A stretch of 64,000 bases of DNA from Nocardia aurea. GTDB taxonomy: Bacteria > Actinomycetota > Actinomycetes > Mycobacteriales > Mycobacteriaceae. Positions 50,757-60,260 of the stretch are shown here, in pieces. The first letter of the stretch is position 1. Each line of letters begins with the position of its first letter. The translations under genes and the position numbers were made by a program. The stretch lies in assembly GCF_003123685.1 (NCBI RefSeq), contig NZ_QCYJ01000115.1:186001-250000 (forward strand), given 5' to 3'. The notes beneath the pieces were generated by a model. The model made no database searches. It was not told the origin of the DNA and saw only the letters and a list, made by a program, of their open reading frames with translations.

Positions 50757-51286
50757 ACAGGACAATGTCGTTCCCGGCCATCGCGCTCACCGTTATCTGC
50801 CTGACCGGATGCGCCGCGCAGACCACATCGACAGTGAGCCAACAGCACTGCCGTGAAACAGGTTTCGCCGCACCGTTCAATGCAGTCGATCCCTGTGATG
50901 GTGAAGCGGTGCTCACCGCCGGGCTCGCGGCGGTATTCGGCTATCGCCCTGTCGAGCAGGCCGATCAACGCGACACCGCCGCCGCAGCACGGCCCCTGCT
51001 CACCCCCAGGCTGGCCGAACTGGCCGAGACCTCGGCAGCGACGTGGGGACCGGTCACCGCCACTGTCTGGCAGCGCTGGCGCGAGGAGCGAACACCGGTC
51101 CACACCAATGTGCGGGTCAGCCAGGACGATCACCCGCCCGATACAGCCACCACACTCGCTCGGGTCGCGGTGGTCGAACTCGACGCCACCGGCGCCGCAC
51201 CGACGGTGTTCCCGGTGTACGCCACGGTTAGCCGCACCGGCCCCGCCACAGGCTGGTTGCTGTCGGGATTGCGGGTGCTTTCATGA
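50753..51286 (+). CDS. Lipoprotein of the transfer operon
   Basis: A 177-residue exported protein. The signal peptide ends in a lipobox LTGC (near residue 19). The mature part has two cysteines (QHCRETG, DPCDGEA) and segments RWREERTPVHTNVRVSQDDH and GWLLSGLRVLS that resemble NTF2/VirB8-like accessory domains. GTG start overlaps the previous stop, and its own stop overlaps the next ATG. Function unknown. Confidence 0.7.
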   Translation: MNRTMSFPAIALTVICLTGCAAQTTSTVSQQHCRETGFAAPFNAVDPCDGEAVLTAGLAAVFGYRPVEQADQRDTAAAARPLLTPRLAELAETSAATWGPVTATVWQRWREERTPVHTNVRVSQDDHPPDTATTLARVAVVELDATGAAPTVFPVYATVSRTGPATGWLLSGLRVLS

Positions 51287-52359
51287 GCGGGGATCCGGTC
51301 GAGGAGAGCGGCCAGGCGCTGCGCCAGGGTGCGGTGCAGGCGTTCCAGATGGCGCATACGACCGCGGCGTTGATGCGTGGGCGTGGTGGTGAGAGTCGCT
51401 CGAAGTCCGAACACGATCAGCGCGTCGAGCTCGCCGCCGCGCGGGAGCAGCGTTCGATCGTCGAGCACAACGTGCGCGTCGGGACCGCGATCGGCAAAGC
51501 GGGCGACGACCACACGATAGCGAAGGCGCGTGTGGAGGAGATCCGTGCCCGCATCGACCACAGCCAGCAGGCCCACGAGCTGGGCCAGGACGAGACGAAG
51601 GCTCGGATGTCGCGTGCCGAATCCGATCTGCGGCGTCGCAACCGGATGGGGCGTCAGGAGTATCGGCACAACGAGATCCTGCACGCGGCCAAGGTCGACG
51701 CCTATGCCGGTCGTGAGACCCGCGCGGGCGAGGTCCATGCCCTCGAGGTCGAGTACAAGCAACTGCTGATCGATATCCGCCGCCGCGCCGCCGGTTTCAG
51801 CGACACCCTGACCAGTTCGGGTTCGGTCGGTGACGCCGCGGCCTCGACCGCGGCGTTCGCCGCCGCGAACGCCAGCGAGGGCTTGTCCGACGAGCACGCC
51901 GCCGACGCCGCCGCCTACGAGCGACGCTTCCACACCGACACCGGCCGCGACTACCGAGACATCGTCGACGCGACCCTCGAGGATCCCGACCCGGGCACCA
52001 ACTCCACGACCCCGACCCCTGGTGCGGAGCTCGACCTGGCGGTGATCGACGTCGAGATCATCGACCTCAGCGGTGAGGAGGTCGTCGGTTCGGGGGCCGA
52101 GGAAGTCGAGCCCGAATACCGGGTGTCGTTGGACGCGGTGCGGGAGTTGACCGAGGAACTGACCCTCGACACCTACCTCACCCATGAATTCAGTGGTTCG
52201 GTAGCGGATCCGGGCTCGGATCCGGATGCGGTCGATGTTCTCGCCGAAGCGGTGGCCGCGGCTGTGGTTCCCGGTGAGAACCCGATGGCGGTCGATCTGG
52301 CCGACGAGGTCGCCGTCGACACGGTCGATGTGGCGGCGGATGCGGGGTTGGACCTGTGA
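51283..52359 (+). CDS. Coiled-coil protein with acidic C-terminal tail (tail family)
   Basis: A 358-residue soluble protein. Residues 35-175 are a long charged coiled coil (HDQRVELAAAREQRSIVEHN, KARVEEIRARIDHSQQAHEL). The rest is acidic and ends with the shared tail: a short helix VLAEAVAAAVVP followed by an acidic stretch and the terminus DAGLDL (Gly at -4). It is not related in its body to the five paralogs downstream, yet shares this tail type. Function unknown; possible conjugation substrate. Confidence 0.65.
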   Translation: MSGDPVEESGQALRQGAVQAFQMAHTTAALMRGRGGESRSKSEHDQRVELAAAREQRSIVEHNVRVGTAIGKAGDDHTIAKARVEEIRARIDHSQQAHELGQDETKARMSRAESDLRRRNRMGRQEYRHNEILHAAKVDAYAGRETRAGEVHALEVEYKQLLIDIRRRAAGFSDTLTSSGSVGDAAASTAAFAAANASEGLSDEHAADAAAYERRFHTDTGRDYRDIVDATLEDPDPGTNSTTPTPGAELDLAVIDVEIIDLSGEEVVGSGAEEVEPEYRVSLDAVRELTEELTLDTYLTHEFSGSVADPGSDPDAVDVLAEAVAAAVVPGENPMAVDLADEVAVDTVDVAADAGLDL

Positions 52360-52405
52360 CCGGCCACGGTGAGCGGTCGCGCCTGCACGTGTGTGGGGGT
52401 CGGTG

Positions 52406-53308
52406 ATGCATAGCCCGAGTCGTTTGCAGGCGCATCTGCTGCGGGGGATCCAGAACCTGGCGTTGGACCATCAGCAGCGCCGCATTGAATTCTCCGTATC
52501 CGGGCAGCCGGCGGAAGTGTTGGCGCAGTTACAGATCGGGGAGCGCTCCCTGATCTTGTTGGAGCAGGTCGCGGCGGGTGTCGGTGTTCCTCAGGCGTGG
52601 ATCGCCTACAGCCGGGCAGCAGGAGAACGCGGTGATCGGTGGCGTCCCGGGCAGCAGTTACTCGGCTCGGGATTCGTCGACCGCGACCGCCTGCTGGCCG
52701 GACTCGGTCGGGAGGTACGCGAACTGCAGCACATGGCCGGGGTGGGGGCAGTGTTCACCCGCCAGGGCGGCCTGGACTCCGACGTCGTCGCCCGCTTCCG
52801 TCGGGTGATGGGCATGACCTGGCAGCGGTTGGGTGCCATCTCCCACGCCCTGGGCCTCACACGCGAGGAACAACATCAGGTGTGGGCGCGCGGTGACCGG
52901 CACTGGTCCACCGCGGTCGCCGACCAGGTCCGCGCGGCGGACGCTCGGTCGGTCGCGCAGAGCTGGAACCGCATCGTGGCCACCGATTTCAGTGCGTTGA
53001 CCGTTCCGGTGATCGTGCTGCAAGCCGCCGGGATCACCGCCGAAGACCTGGCCGCGGCGATGCCGACCTCCCCCGACGACATGGTCACCCACGTCGCCGA
53101 CGCTCTGACCGCCGCCGAACACCACGCCGATACCGCACCCGCGGTGACCGACCCCTCCCGCACCCCCGACGCCACCGCGATCAGCGCCGCCGTCGAAGGC
53201 GCAGGCACCGACAACCCAGCACTCGACGTGTCCGCGAGCACTGACGGTCTCGGCGATGCCGATACAGCGATACCCGACTTCGACGTCGATGCGGGGACAG
53301 CGCTGTGA
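52406..53308 (+). CDS. Operon paralog family member 1, unknown function
   Basis: A 300-residue soluble protein starting at ATG 52406. Family marks are an N-terminal helix (LLRGIQNLALDHQQRR), GVPQAWIAYSRAAGERGDRW (60-79), LQHMAGVGAVF, and LGLTREEQHQVWARGDRHW. The tail is ATAISAAVEGAG, an acidic linker, and terminus DAGTAL. No membrane segment or enzyme motif. Four paralogs follow. Confidence 0.7.
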   Translation: MHSPSRLQAHLLRGIQNLALDHQQRRIEFSVSGQPAEVLAQLQIGERSLILLEQVAAGVGVPQAWIAYSRAAGERGDRWRPGQQLLGSGFVDRDRLLAGLGREVRELQHMAGVGAVFTRQGGLDSDVVARFRRVMGMTWQRLGAISHALGLTREEQHQVWARGDRHWSTAVADQVRAADARSVAQSWNRIVATDFSALTVPVIVLQAAGITAEDLAAAMPTSPDDMVTHVADALTAAEHHADTAPAVTDPSRTPDATAISAAVEGAGTDNPALDVSASTDGLGDADTAIPDFDVDAGTAL

Positions 53309-53379
53309 CCGCGGTGCTGGCGCGGCTCGCCAGCGGGATCCACAGTCCGACAACGCTTCACAGCAAAGGAAGACATGTC

Positions 53380-54315
53380 ATGATTTACCCGAATCAGGGT
53401 GGTGAGCTATCGGGGTGGAGAGCGGGGTTGCTCGCCCGCATCCAGGACCGGACCGCCGACCACGCCCGCGTGCTTCGTCAAGGCTTCCCCGAATACAAGA
53501 CCGAGTACGGGCGCGGTGACGTGGCCTTACAACGGTGGCGCTCGAACCTACGCGACCTCGCAGCCGACCGTGACGAGTTGGCCGTCCGCGCTGCCGCCTC
53601 CGGTGTCCCGGAAGCCGCGATCACCGCGGCGGTGGAGGCCGGGAGGCGGGGTAGGCGGTGGGAGCACAACAGGGCGAATCCGCCGACGACCCGTCATGGT
53701 GAGGACCCGATCCGGGGGCAGATGATCGCGGCGATGGCCGAGGACATGTGGACCCTCGAACACATGGCCGCGGTCTCGGTCGCCACCGAGTTCCGGTTCC
53801 TCGGCGATGTCATGGACGCCGAGGGACCCCGCCAGTATCTGGTCGGGATGGGCTCGCTGTGGCATCGAGTCGACGCACAGGCCATGCTCGCCGACCTCAC
53901 CCCGGGCGAACGCGCGGATCTATGGGGCCGCGACGAACAAGGCTGGCGACGACTGGTCGCGACCGTGGCCGGATACGACGACGCCCAATTGCTCGAGCAG
54001 TTTCGGGCGTACTCGTGGTCCGGGATCGAATGGGACGTCACGCGCACCACCGAGAACCTCAACGCCGACCTCAGCGACCTCGCCCCACCCGAAACCCGCC
54101 CACCCACACCAGAAGAACTACTCGACCGCGCCGCGTACTTCGTCCACGGAACCCTCGACCCCGACATCCTCGACGACCACGGTCGCAGTATCGATCGCGC
54201 CGTCGACGCCGCCGCAGCCGACACGACCACCACCCGAACGTGGGGGAGTGAGCCGGTCGGTGAGGTGATCGAGCGGCCACCCGAACCTGACCCCGCGACC
54301 GGGCTCGACTGGTGA
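53380..54315 (+). CDS. Operon paralog family member 2, unknown function
   Basis: A 311-residue soluble protein. I use the ATG at 53380 because AAAGGA lies nine bases upstream; a GTG at 53305 that overlaps the previous stop is possible. Family marks: LLARIQDRTADHARVL, RAAASGVPEAAITAAVEAGR, TLEHMAAVSVATEFRFL and LTPGERADLWGRDEQGWRRL. Tail: SIDRAVDAAAADT, a Pro/Glu-rich linker, terminus ATGLDW (Gly at -4). Confidence 0.68.
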   Translation: MIYPNQGGELSGWRAGLLARIQDRTADHARVLRQGFPEYKTEYGRGDVALQRWRSNLRDLAADRDELAVRAAASGVPEAAITAAVEAGRRGRRWEHNRANPPTTRHGEDPIRGQMIAAMAEDMWTLEHMAAVSVATEFRFLGDVMDAEGPRQYLVGMGSLWHRVDAQAMLADLTPGERADLWGRDEQGWRRLVATVAGYDDAQLLEQFRAYSWSGIEWDVTRTTENLNADLSDLAPPETRPPTPEELLDRAAYFVHGTLDPDILDDHGRSIDRAVDAAAADTTTTRTWGSEPVGEVIERPPEPDPATGLDW

Positions 54316-54329
54316 AGGGGGCGTGAACG

Positions 54330-55328
54330 ATGACGACTTCGGAGCCTTCACCGCCGATTCGGCAGACGGTGGTGCAGTGGCAAGCGCACCTGCTGTCCCA
54401 GATTCGGTTGCTGGCCGAGGAACACGCCCGGATCCTGGACGCGGGCTGGGACGGGTTCGAGGCTCTCGATCCGGACGGCGGCGCGGAATCGGCGTGGCGG
54501 CACCATCTGGACGCTTTGGCCGGGGAACGTGAACAGATCGAACAGACCGCGCTGAGCGCGGGACTGCCCCAAGCGTGGATCACCGACGCCGCCGCCCTCG
54601 GCGAACACCACACCCAACCCCGCTTCGACGCCTTCACCCGCGCCGAATCGATGCCCTGGCGTGATGAAGCCGCCCAGGGATTCTTCGTCGACATGCTCGG
54701 GCTGGACCTGTGGCATCTGGACCGCATGGCCGCCCTGGTCGCCGAACGCGCCGACCGGATCGCCACCGGACGCTGGAGCTACGGCACCGACCCGATAGGG
54801 GAGAAGCAATTCGCGGCCAACATGGCACTGCGCCACCAACGTGTCGTCGCCTTGGCGCACGCCGCCGCGATCACCGAAACCGAAGCCGCACTCCTGTGGG
54901 GAGATTCAGCCGAACCCTACCGGCGTGAACACGCGGTGTGGCTGGAGAACAGAGACGAACTCGGGGTGGTCGCGGCATGGAATTCCTACACCACACCCAG
55001 CACCGAACTGAAGGTGCCGCCGTATGTTCCCCTCGACCCCGCTACCGGCACCCCCATCGCTGGCGCCCATACGCTGCCACCGACACCCCAGCAGATGATC
55101 GCCGCAGCGCAGGCATCGCTGCGCGCCGAATTCATCGACGCCGCCGTCACCAGCAACAGTGCCGAGCAGGTCGTCGATACCGTCGACGCCGCATCCGCGA
55201 TCAGCGCCGCCGTCGACGACGCGCTCAGGCACGACTCCACCGCCGACTGGACCGCTGACCCCCATATCGGCAGCGACCCCGAACCAGAGGTCGGCGGGTA
55301 TCACCCCGACCTCGGCACAGACCCATGA
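54330..55328 (+). CDS. Operon paralog family member 3, unknown function
   Basis: A 332-residue soluble protein with GAAGGGGG upstream of the ATG. Family marks: LLSQIRLLAEEHARIL, AGLPQAWITDAAALGEHH, LDRMAALVAERADRI and ITETEAALLWGDSAEPYRRE. Tail: ASAISAAVDDALRHD, an acidic linker (DPEPEVGGYHPD) and terminus DLGTDP. No enzyme motif. Confidence 0.68.
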   Translation: MTTSEPSPPIRQTVVQWQAHLLSQIRLLAEEHARILDAGWDGFEALDPDGGAESAWRHHLDALAGEREQIEQTALSAGLPQAWITDAAALGEHHTQPRFDAFTRAESMPWRDEAAQGFFVDMLGLDLWHLDRMAALVAERADRIATGRWSYGTDPIGEKQFAANMALRHQRVVALAHAAAITETEAALLWGDSAEPYRREHAVWLENRDELGVVAAWNSYTTPSTELKVPPYVPLDPATGTPIAGAHTLPPTPQQMIAAAQASLRAEFIDAAVTSNSAEQVVDTVDAASAISAAVDDALRHDSTADWTADPHIGSDPEPEVGGYHPDLGTDP

Positions 55329-55501
55329 CGGGTAAGGCGCACGACATGAATGTCCATTAAGAGCAATGCTTTTCGTCGATGTTTCGGTCACGGGTACTGG
55401 CCGGGCATCGAACCTGTATCGCCGGGGACGCTTCGACATCTCTTCAGTTAGTTCGGAGGCACCCCCATGCCCACCACAACATCCCATCGAGGTCGACCGT
55501 C

Positions 55502-56521
55502 ATGAGTTGGCCCGATACACAACCGGAATCGACCACCGACCCCGCCTACTACCACGACGCCGCCGATCCTCGGGAAGCGGAGCTGCGTGCGGACTTCACC
55601 CGGTTCCATCAACTGCGACTGATCGCACCGTTCGGTGAAACACCGGACCAGGTCACCGAATTCATGAACCAAGCCCACGACCTGGCCGCGAAATGGCGTA
55701 ACGCCGGACACGCCGAACAGCGGCTGTGGACCCAACTCGATGCCGCCAGCGCCACCTTCCAATCACGCCCGGTCACCGCTGTCGGCGCCTACGGCACACT
55801 CGCACAAGCCAGGGCCGCCGGAGACCCGACGGTCGATGAGCTGACGTGGCGGACCCTGCGGCAAGCAGCGCAGATCACCGGCCGGATCGAACCCGGGATC
55901 AACGGCTCGACCCAGGACGGTGCACGCTCCCGCCCCCAAGACAGGTCTGCGGGCCGCACCGCTGATCCGGCCAGCGTCCTCGACCGCGCCCTGGGTGGTC
56001 GCGGACCCGAGATCACCAGTCTGGCCGAAGTCGACGCGATCATCGCCGCGACCGACGACCTCCTCGCTGCTGAGGAACATCATGGCGACCGCGACACCGG
56101 CGCCGTCGAACGCGAAGTCACGCAGCGAGCCGCGTTACGCCGGGTGCAGGACTTGACCGCCGAACACACCCGCACCAGCGAACGTTTCGCTGGTGTCGTC
56201 AGCCACGACCAGGACCTGCTGGGGCGGTTGGAGGATCTGCTCGGTCAGGTCCGTGACGCGCGGATCGAGGCCGCGACCGCCGGTGCCACACAACCCGACA
56301 TCGACGCCGCCTACATCGCCGGACGCGACGGCACCTACACCCACCACAACACCACCGAGACCGTCGCCGTCAACGATACGAACCTCACAAGCGGCGTCGA
56401 CGCAGCCATCGCCGCCGCCATGACCGACCTCGACCAAGTCGGCGAGCAACCAAGTTCCGATGCCGACACCGACATGGCGCCCGAGTACGGAATCGATCCC
56501 GATCTGGGGGTGGCGGTGTGA
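55502..56521 (+). CDS. Helical protein with the shared acidic tail
   Basis: A 339-residue soluble protein rich in helix. AELRADFTRFHQLRLIAPFG begins the body; later AEVDAIIAATDDLLAAEEHH and RLEDLLGQVRDARIEAATAG. It lacks the GxPxxWI and MAAV blocks of the paralogs, so the body is a different family, but the tail is the same type: TSGVDAAIAAAMTDL, an acidic linker, and terminus DLGVAV (Gly at -4). It lies directly before the coupling-protein gene. Confidence 0.62.
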   Translation: MSWPDTQPESTTDPAYYHDAADPREAELRADFTRFHQLRLIAPFGETPDQVTEFMNQAHDLAAKWRNAGHAEQRLWTQLDAASATFQSRPVTAVGAYGTLAQARAAGDPTVDELTWRTLRQAAQITGRIEPGINGSTQDGARSRPQDRSAGRTADPASVLDRALGGRGPEITSLAEVDAIIAATDDLLAAEEHHGDRDTGAVEREVTQRAALRRVQDLTAEHTRTSERFAGVVSHDQDLLGRLEDLLGQVRDARIEAATAGATQPDIDAAYIAGRDGTYTHHNTTETVAVNDTNLTSGVDAAIAAAMTDLDQVGEQPSSDADTDMAPEYGIDPDLGVAV

Positions 56522-56572
56522 AAAACCCAGCACCCCATTCGCTTTTCCTGAACACATACGAGGAGTCCGGTC

Positions 56573-58462
56573 ATGATCTCGACACGTGAGACCCGCCGCC
56601 GCAACAAGGGCGGGCTCGGCGAGGAAACCACCCTCCTACTCCTGGCCCTCGCGGTGCTGGCGGTCGTGGTCACCGTGTGGGCGGCGTTGGCGCTCGGTAG
56701 TTGGTGGGCCGGGCTGCCGGTCACCAAGCATCCGGTGACCGCGCTGCTGCAAGTTGCCCTCGGTCAGCATCAGTGGCCGTGGCAGGCCACCGCCCTGCTC
56801 GTGCTGTTCCTCGCTGCTGAAGTGGTATTGGTGGTCGGCTGCTGGCGGCTGCTGCGGACACCGAGTGAACTCGATGCCGCCGCGCGAACGATGCAGCGAC
56901 CCAACAAGATCCGAGTCGGCCGCGTCCAGGACAACCTGGCCGCCAATCAGCGGTTGTTGCTCGACGCGGCACCGGAGATACGGGAGAAGAAGGGGCCGCC
57001 CTTGGGAAAGACCGTGGTCGGTGGTGTGGAGCTCTATGTTCCGGCCGAACTCGGGGTGACGATCGCGGCGGGCACCCGTACTGGCAAAACGATGGCGTGG
57101 GCGATCCCGGCGGTACTCGCCGCGTGGGGGCCGTGCCTGGCCACCTCCAACAAACCTGATCTGTACCGCCACACCGTCGGCGGACGCGAAGACCACGGCA
57201 CGATCTGGCTCTCGGACCTGCAAGGTGTTACCGGGACTCCGGTGTGTGGGTTCTGGGTCAACCTCCTGGCCCAGGTCACCAACCTGCCCGCCGCACGGAA
57301 ACTGGCCGGGTTCTTCGTCTCCGCCGCTTCCGGATCGGCGTCTCAGGCCGCCAACGCAAAGGTCGATTCCTATTTCGATGGTGGCGCTCAAGAACTTCTC
57401 GCGCTCTACATGTTCGCGGCGGCGTGTGCGGAGGGGGATCTGTTGCATGTGGCCGAGTGGCTCGGTCGTGATCAGGACGCGACTCCGGCGATGATCCTGG
57501 ACGCCTACGGCCAGCACCGTCCCGCCGACCGCATCCGTGAATCCCAGGCCCTCTACGCCCGTCAACGTGACGGTCTCTACGACATGGCACGCCGGTTCCT
57601 CAACGTGCTGGCCGACGCCGACTACGCCCGCATGATCACCCCACCCGCCCGCACCCACCTGCGGGCCATCGAAGAAATCGATGAGCGGACCGGCAAACCC
57701 GTCCTCGTGGTGCACAAGAGCGAACAACCCGCCACCCACGACCTGCCCCAATTCGAACCGACGGAGTTCGTCACCTCCCACGACACCGTGTACGCGCTGA
57801 GCATGGCAGGACCCGACGGCGCCACACCACTGACCTCGGCGCTGGTCGGACAGATCCTCGAAGCCGCCCTCACCACCGCGCGTGCCCGTCCGGATGGGCG
57901 CTTGGCGGTGCCGCTGCTCGGGGTGCTCGACGAGGCCGCCAACTGCGCCCGCATCTCCGAACTGCCCTCCTACTACACCTACGCGGGCGGTTGCGGGATC
58001 ATCCTCATGACCATCCTGCAAGTCCTCGAACAGGGCGAAGACCTGTGGGGCGTCAACGGTTTGAAGACCATGCGCGCCCAATCCATCGAGGTCTACGGCG
58101 GCGGCATCGCCGCGGTCGACTACCTACAGCACTGGTCACAGATGACCGGACAACACGACGTCGCAGACCGCTCCCACAGCCACGGCGCCAACGGCATCAA
58201 CCGCACCCTGTCCTGGCGCGCCGAACCCATCCTCGACATCTCCCACCTCGCCGCACTACCCAAAGACCGGGCCATCGTCCGACTACCAGGCCACGGCCCG
58301 GTGGTGGTGTCCAAAACCTGGTGGCAGGACACCGAATACGCACCCCAAATCCACCAGTCCCTGCAACGGTTCTCTGCCCAAACCGAGACCGTCCTCACGG
58401 TCGCGGTACCCGACGCGGGTGACGGCGATGGCGATGGGGACGTCGAGGCGGGAGCGTCGTGA
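56573..58462 (+). CDS. TraD/TraG-type coupling protein (T4CP)
   Basis: A 629-residue ATPase that links DNA or protein substrates to the T4SS. Two N-terminal membrane helices (LLLLALAVLAVVVTVWAALA and ATALLVLFLAAEVVLVVGCW) precede the motor. Walker A is AAGTRTGKTMA (165-175) and Walker B is PLLGVLDEAANCARI. The TraM-recognition region continues GVNGLKTMRAQSIEVYGGGI and ISHLAALPKDRAIVRLPGHG. The C terminus is short and acidic. It is flanked on both sides by genes for tail-bearing proteins, which would be natural partners. Next gene overlaps by GTGA. Confidence 0.9.
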   Translation: MISTRETRRRNKGGLGEETTLLLLALAVLAVVVTVWAALALGSWWAGLPVTKHPVTALLQVALGQHQWPWQATALLVLFLAAEVVLVVGCWRLLRTPSELDAAARTMQRPNKIRVGRVQDNLAANQRLLLDAAPEIREKKGPPLGKTVVGGVELYVPAELGVTIAAGTRTGKTMAWAIPAVLAAWGPCLATSNKPDLYRHTVGGREDHGTIWLSDLQGVTGTPVCGFWVNLLAQVTNLPAARKLAGFFVSAASGSASQAANAKVDSYFDGGAQELLALYMFAAACAEGDLLHVAEWLGRDQDATPAMILDAYGQHRPADRIRESQALYARQRDGLYDMARRFLNVLADADYARMITPPARTHLRAIEEIDERTGKPVLVVHKSEQPATHDLPQFEPTEFVTSHDTVYALSMAGPDGATPLTSALVGQILEAALTTARARPDGRLAVPLLGVLDEAANCARISELPSYYTYAGGCGIILMTILQVLEQGEDLWGVNGLKTMRAQSIEVYGGGIAAVDYLQHWSQMTGQHDVADRSHSHGANGINRTLSWRAEPILDISHLAALPKDRAIVRLPGHGPVVVSKTWWQDTEYAPQIHQSLQRFSAQTETVLTVAVPDAGDGDGDGDVEAGAS

Positions 58463-59367
58463 CCGCCACCAACCCGCAACCCACGGCCGCGAACCCGAGT
58501 AAACCACCGAAGAAGCAGCCGGCGAAGCCGTCGTTTCCGCATTTCGTGGACTTCGCCGAGAAATGGCTGCTGCCGTTGATCAGCGTGCGTTTAGCCGAAG
58601 GCCAGCGGGAGAACACCTACACCTGGTGTGAACAGTGGTGGGAACACCGCCCGGTCGCGGTCCGGATCGCGCACCTACACACCGCGTTCGAAGCCTCCCG
58701 CGGCCCCGGCGCCAGCGCCTACGTCGGCACCCATGTCGATGCCCACTTCCGGGTCATCCTCGACGCCGCCAAAGGCCCCCTACACCGCTGCACTCCCCGC
58801 GAACACATCGAAACACCGTCATTACCCAGCGAACCGGTACCCGCCGACAAAACCGGTCCACCACCTGCCGGTGAATCCGAGACCACACCGCCGACCAGTG
58901 AGGCTACGGACAAGGAGCAGAAGAAGCCCCCGCCGCCGAGGTTCGCCCACCACACGCTGTGGGTGCGGCAGTGGCTGCTGCCGGTGACCGCGGTGCGGAT
59001 CTCGGCCAACCATCGAGAAAACACCTACACCTGGTGCACGCGCTGGTTCGACCATCACGGTGTCGAACTGCGATTCGCACTGTTGCACAGAGCGTTCGAG
59101 GCCGCGGTGATCGCCGAGGACAAGGCCGCGATGTCGAGTCTGTTCACCCGCCAGATCGACCCCGCCATGCGGCTGATCCTCGACGCCGCCAACGGGCCCC
59201 TCCACCGCTGCACACCCGGAAACCACCAACCACTACCCAGCTTGGGATCCGCGCGGGTACCCCGCCAGTGGTTCGGCCCGGCGCACGCACGGATCCCGGT
59301 TGAACGTCTCGGGTTCGCCCCCGACTTCCGCGCCTACCGGACACCCGGTGAGGGGGGATCGTCGTGA
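58459..59367 (+). CDS. Protein with two tandem DUF4913 domains
   Basis: A 302-residue soluble protein with an internal duplication. Domain 1 (27-117) and domain 2 (160-257) both contain RENTYTWC (50-57 and 186-193), a W-W or W-F tract, and GPLHRCTP (106-113 and 246-253), with a Pro/Thr-rich linker between. The Cys/His arrangement could bind metal. DUF4913 proteins are usually single-domain and occur on actinobacterial mobile elements with unknown function. Sits between the coupling protein and a paralog family member. Confidence 0.8.
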   Translation: MTATNPQPTAANPSKPPKKQPAKPSFPHFVDFAEKWLLPLISVRLAEGQRENTYTWCEQWWEHRPVAVRIAHLHTAFEASRGPGASAYVGTHVDAHFRVILDAAKGPLHRCTPREHIETPSLPSEPVPADKTGPPPAGESETTPPTSEATDKEQKKPPPPRFAHHTLWVRQWLLPVTAVRISANHRENTYTWCTRWFDHHGVELRFALLHRAFEAAVIAEDKAAMSSLFTRQIDPAMRLILDAANGPLHRCTPGNHQPLPSLGSARVPRQWFGPAHARIPVERLGFAPDFRAYRTPGEGGSS

Positions 59368-60260
59368 TCGAGCCGACCCAGCGGCAAGCCGCCGTCCTGC
59401 AGGCGTTGCAGAACCACACCGTCGCCGTCACCGAACTCCTCACCCAGGCCACGAAGTTCGACGGACCCGCGCCGCAGTCGTGGCTGGTCGACTACCACCA
59501 TCACGCCGTGGCCCGCGCCGACCTCGCCGCCGCCGCGGCAGCGGGCGGCGTACCACCGGTGTGGATCGAACATGTCCAAGCCCGCGGCGAACGCGGAATC
59601 GCCTATCGACCCGAGATGTACCTGCGCGAACCCGACCCCACCGATTGGGACCGGGTCCTCGGTGACCTCACCACCGACGTAGCCAGGTTGAGGGAGTGGG
59701 CGGGCTTGGACGTCGCGCACCGCGACCTGGTCCCAGACTCCCGGGCAGCAGCGCTGCGCACCAACATCGAGGCGCTACGGATGCGCACCGCCGGGGTCGC
59801 GAATCTGCTCGGACTGGACGCCGAGGAAGGCGAATTGCTCTGGGGCGACACCACCGTCTGGGCGCAGGAAGCCGCCGCCACGCTCGCCGAGGTTCCCGCT
59901 GAACAGATCACCCACCGGTGGCGCGCCGCCGCCGAAGTCGACACCCGCGCCTACGCGGGGCAAGCCACCGCGCTGTCGATGGTGGGGATCGCGGTCGATA
60001 CCGCCGCCGCGCTGCCTCCGGCCGAGGAACTCTACGAGGCGATCAGCGCTGAACTCGACCCGGTTCAACCATTGTTCGTTGCCGCGCGCGGCACTGATGC
60101 GGTCGGTATCGAGGCAGTAGTCGCGGCTGCTCTCCCACAAGACCCCGACACGGCCGTGGCCTTCAGTCACCTACCCGAGCCCGAACAGGCTTCGGGCTAC
60201 GACCCGAGCGACCTCGAGGCCGTCCCGGTGTTCCTGTCCGCGGACGGAGCCGAACTGTGA
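59364..60260 (+). CDS. Operon paralog family member 4, unknown function
   Basis: A 298-residue soluble protein; GTG start overlaps the previous stop. Family marks: AVLQALQNHTVAVTELL, AGGVPPVWIEHVQARGERGI, LREWAGLDVAHRDLV and LGLDAEEGELLWGDTTVW. Tail: GIEAVVAAALPQD, an acidic Pro-rich linker, and terminus ADGAEL (Gly at -4). Its own stop overlaps the next GTG. Confidence 0.68.
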   Translation: MIEPTQRQAAVLQALQNHTVAVTELLTQATKFDGPAPQSWLVDYHHHAVARADLAAAAAAGGVPPVWIEHVQARGERGIAYRPEMYLREPDPTDWDRVLGDLTTDVARLREWAGLDVAHRDLVPDSRAAALRTNIEALRMRTAGVANLLGLDAEEGELLWGDTTVWAQEAAATLAEVPAEQITHRWRAAAEVDTRAYAGQATALSMVGIAVDTAAALPPAEELYEAISAELDPVQPLFVAARGTDAVGIEAVVAAALPQDPDTAVAFSHLPEPEQASGYDPSDLEAVPVFLSADGAEL

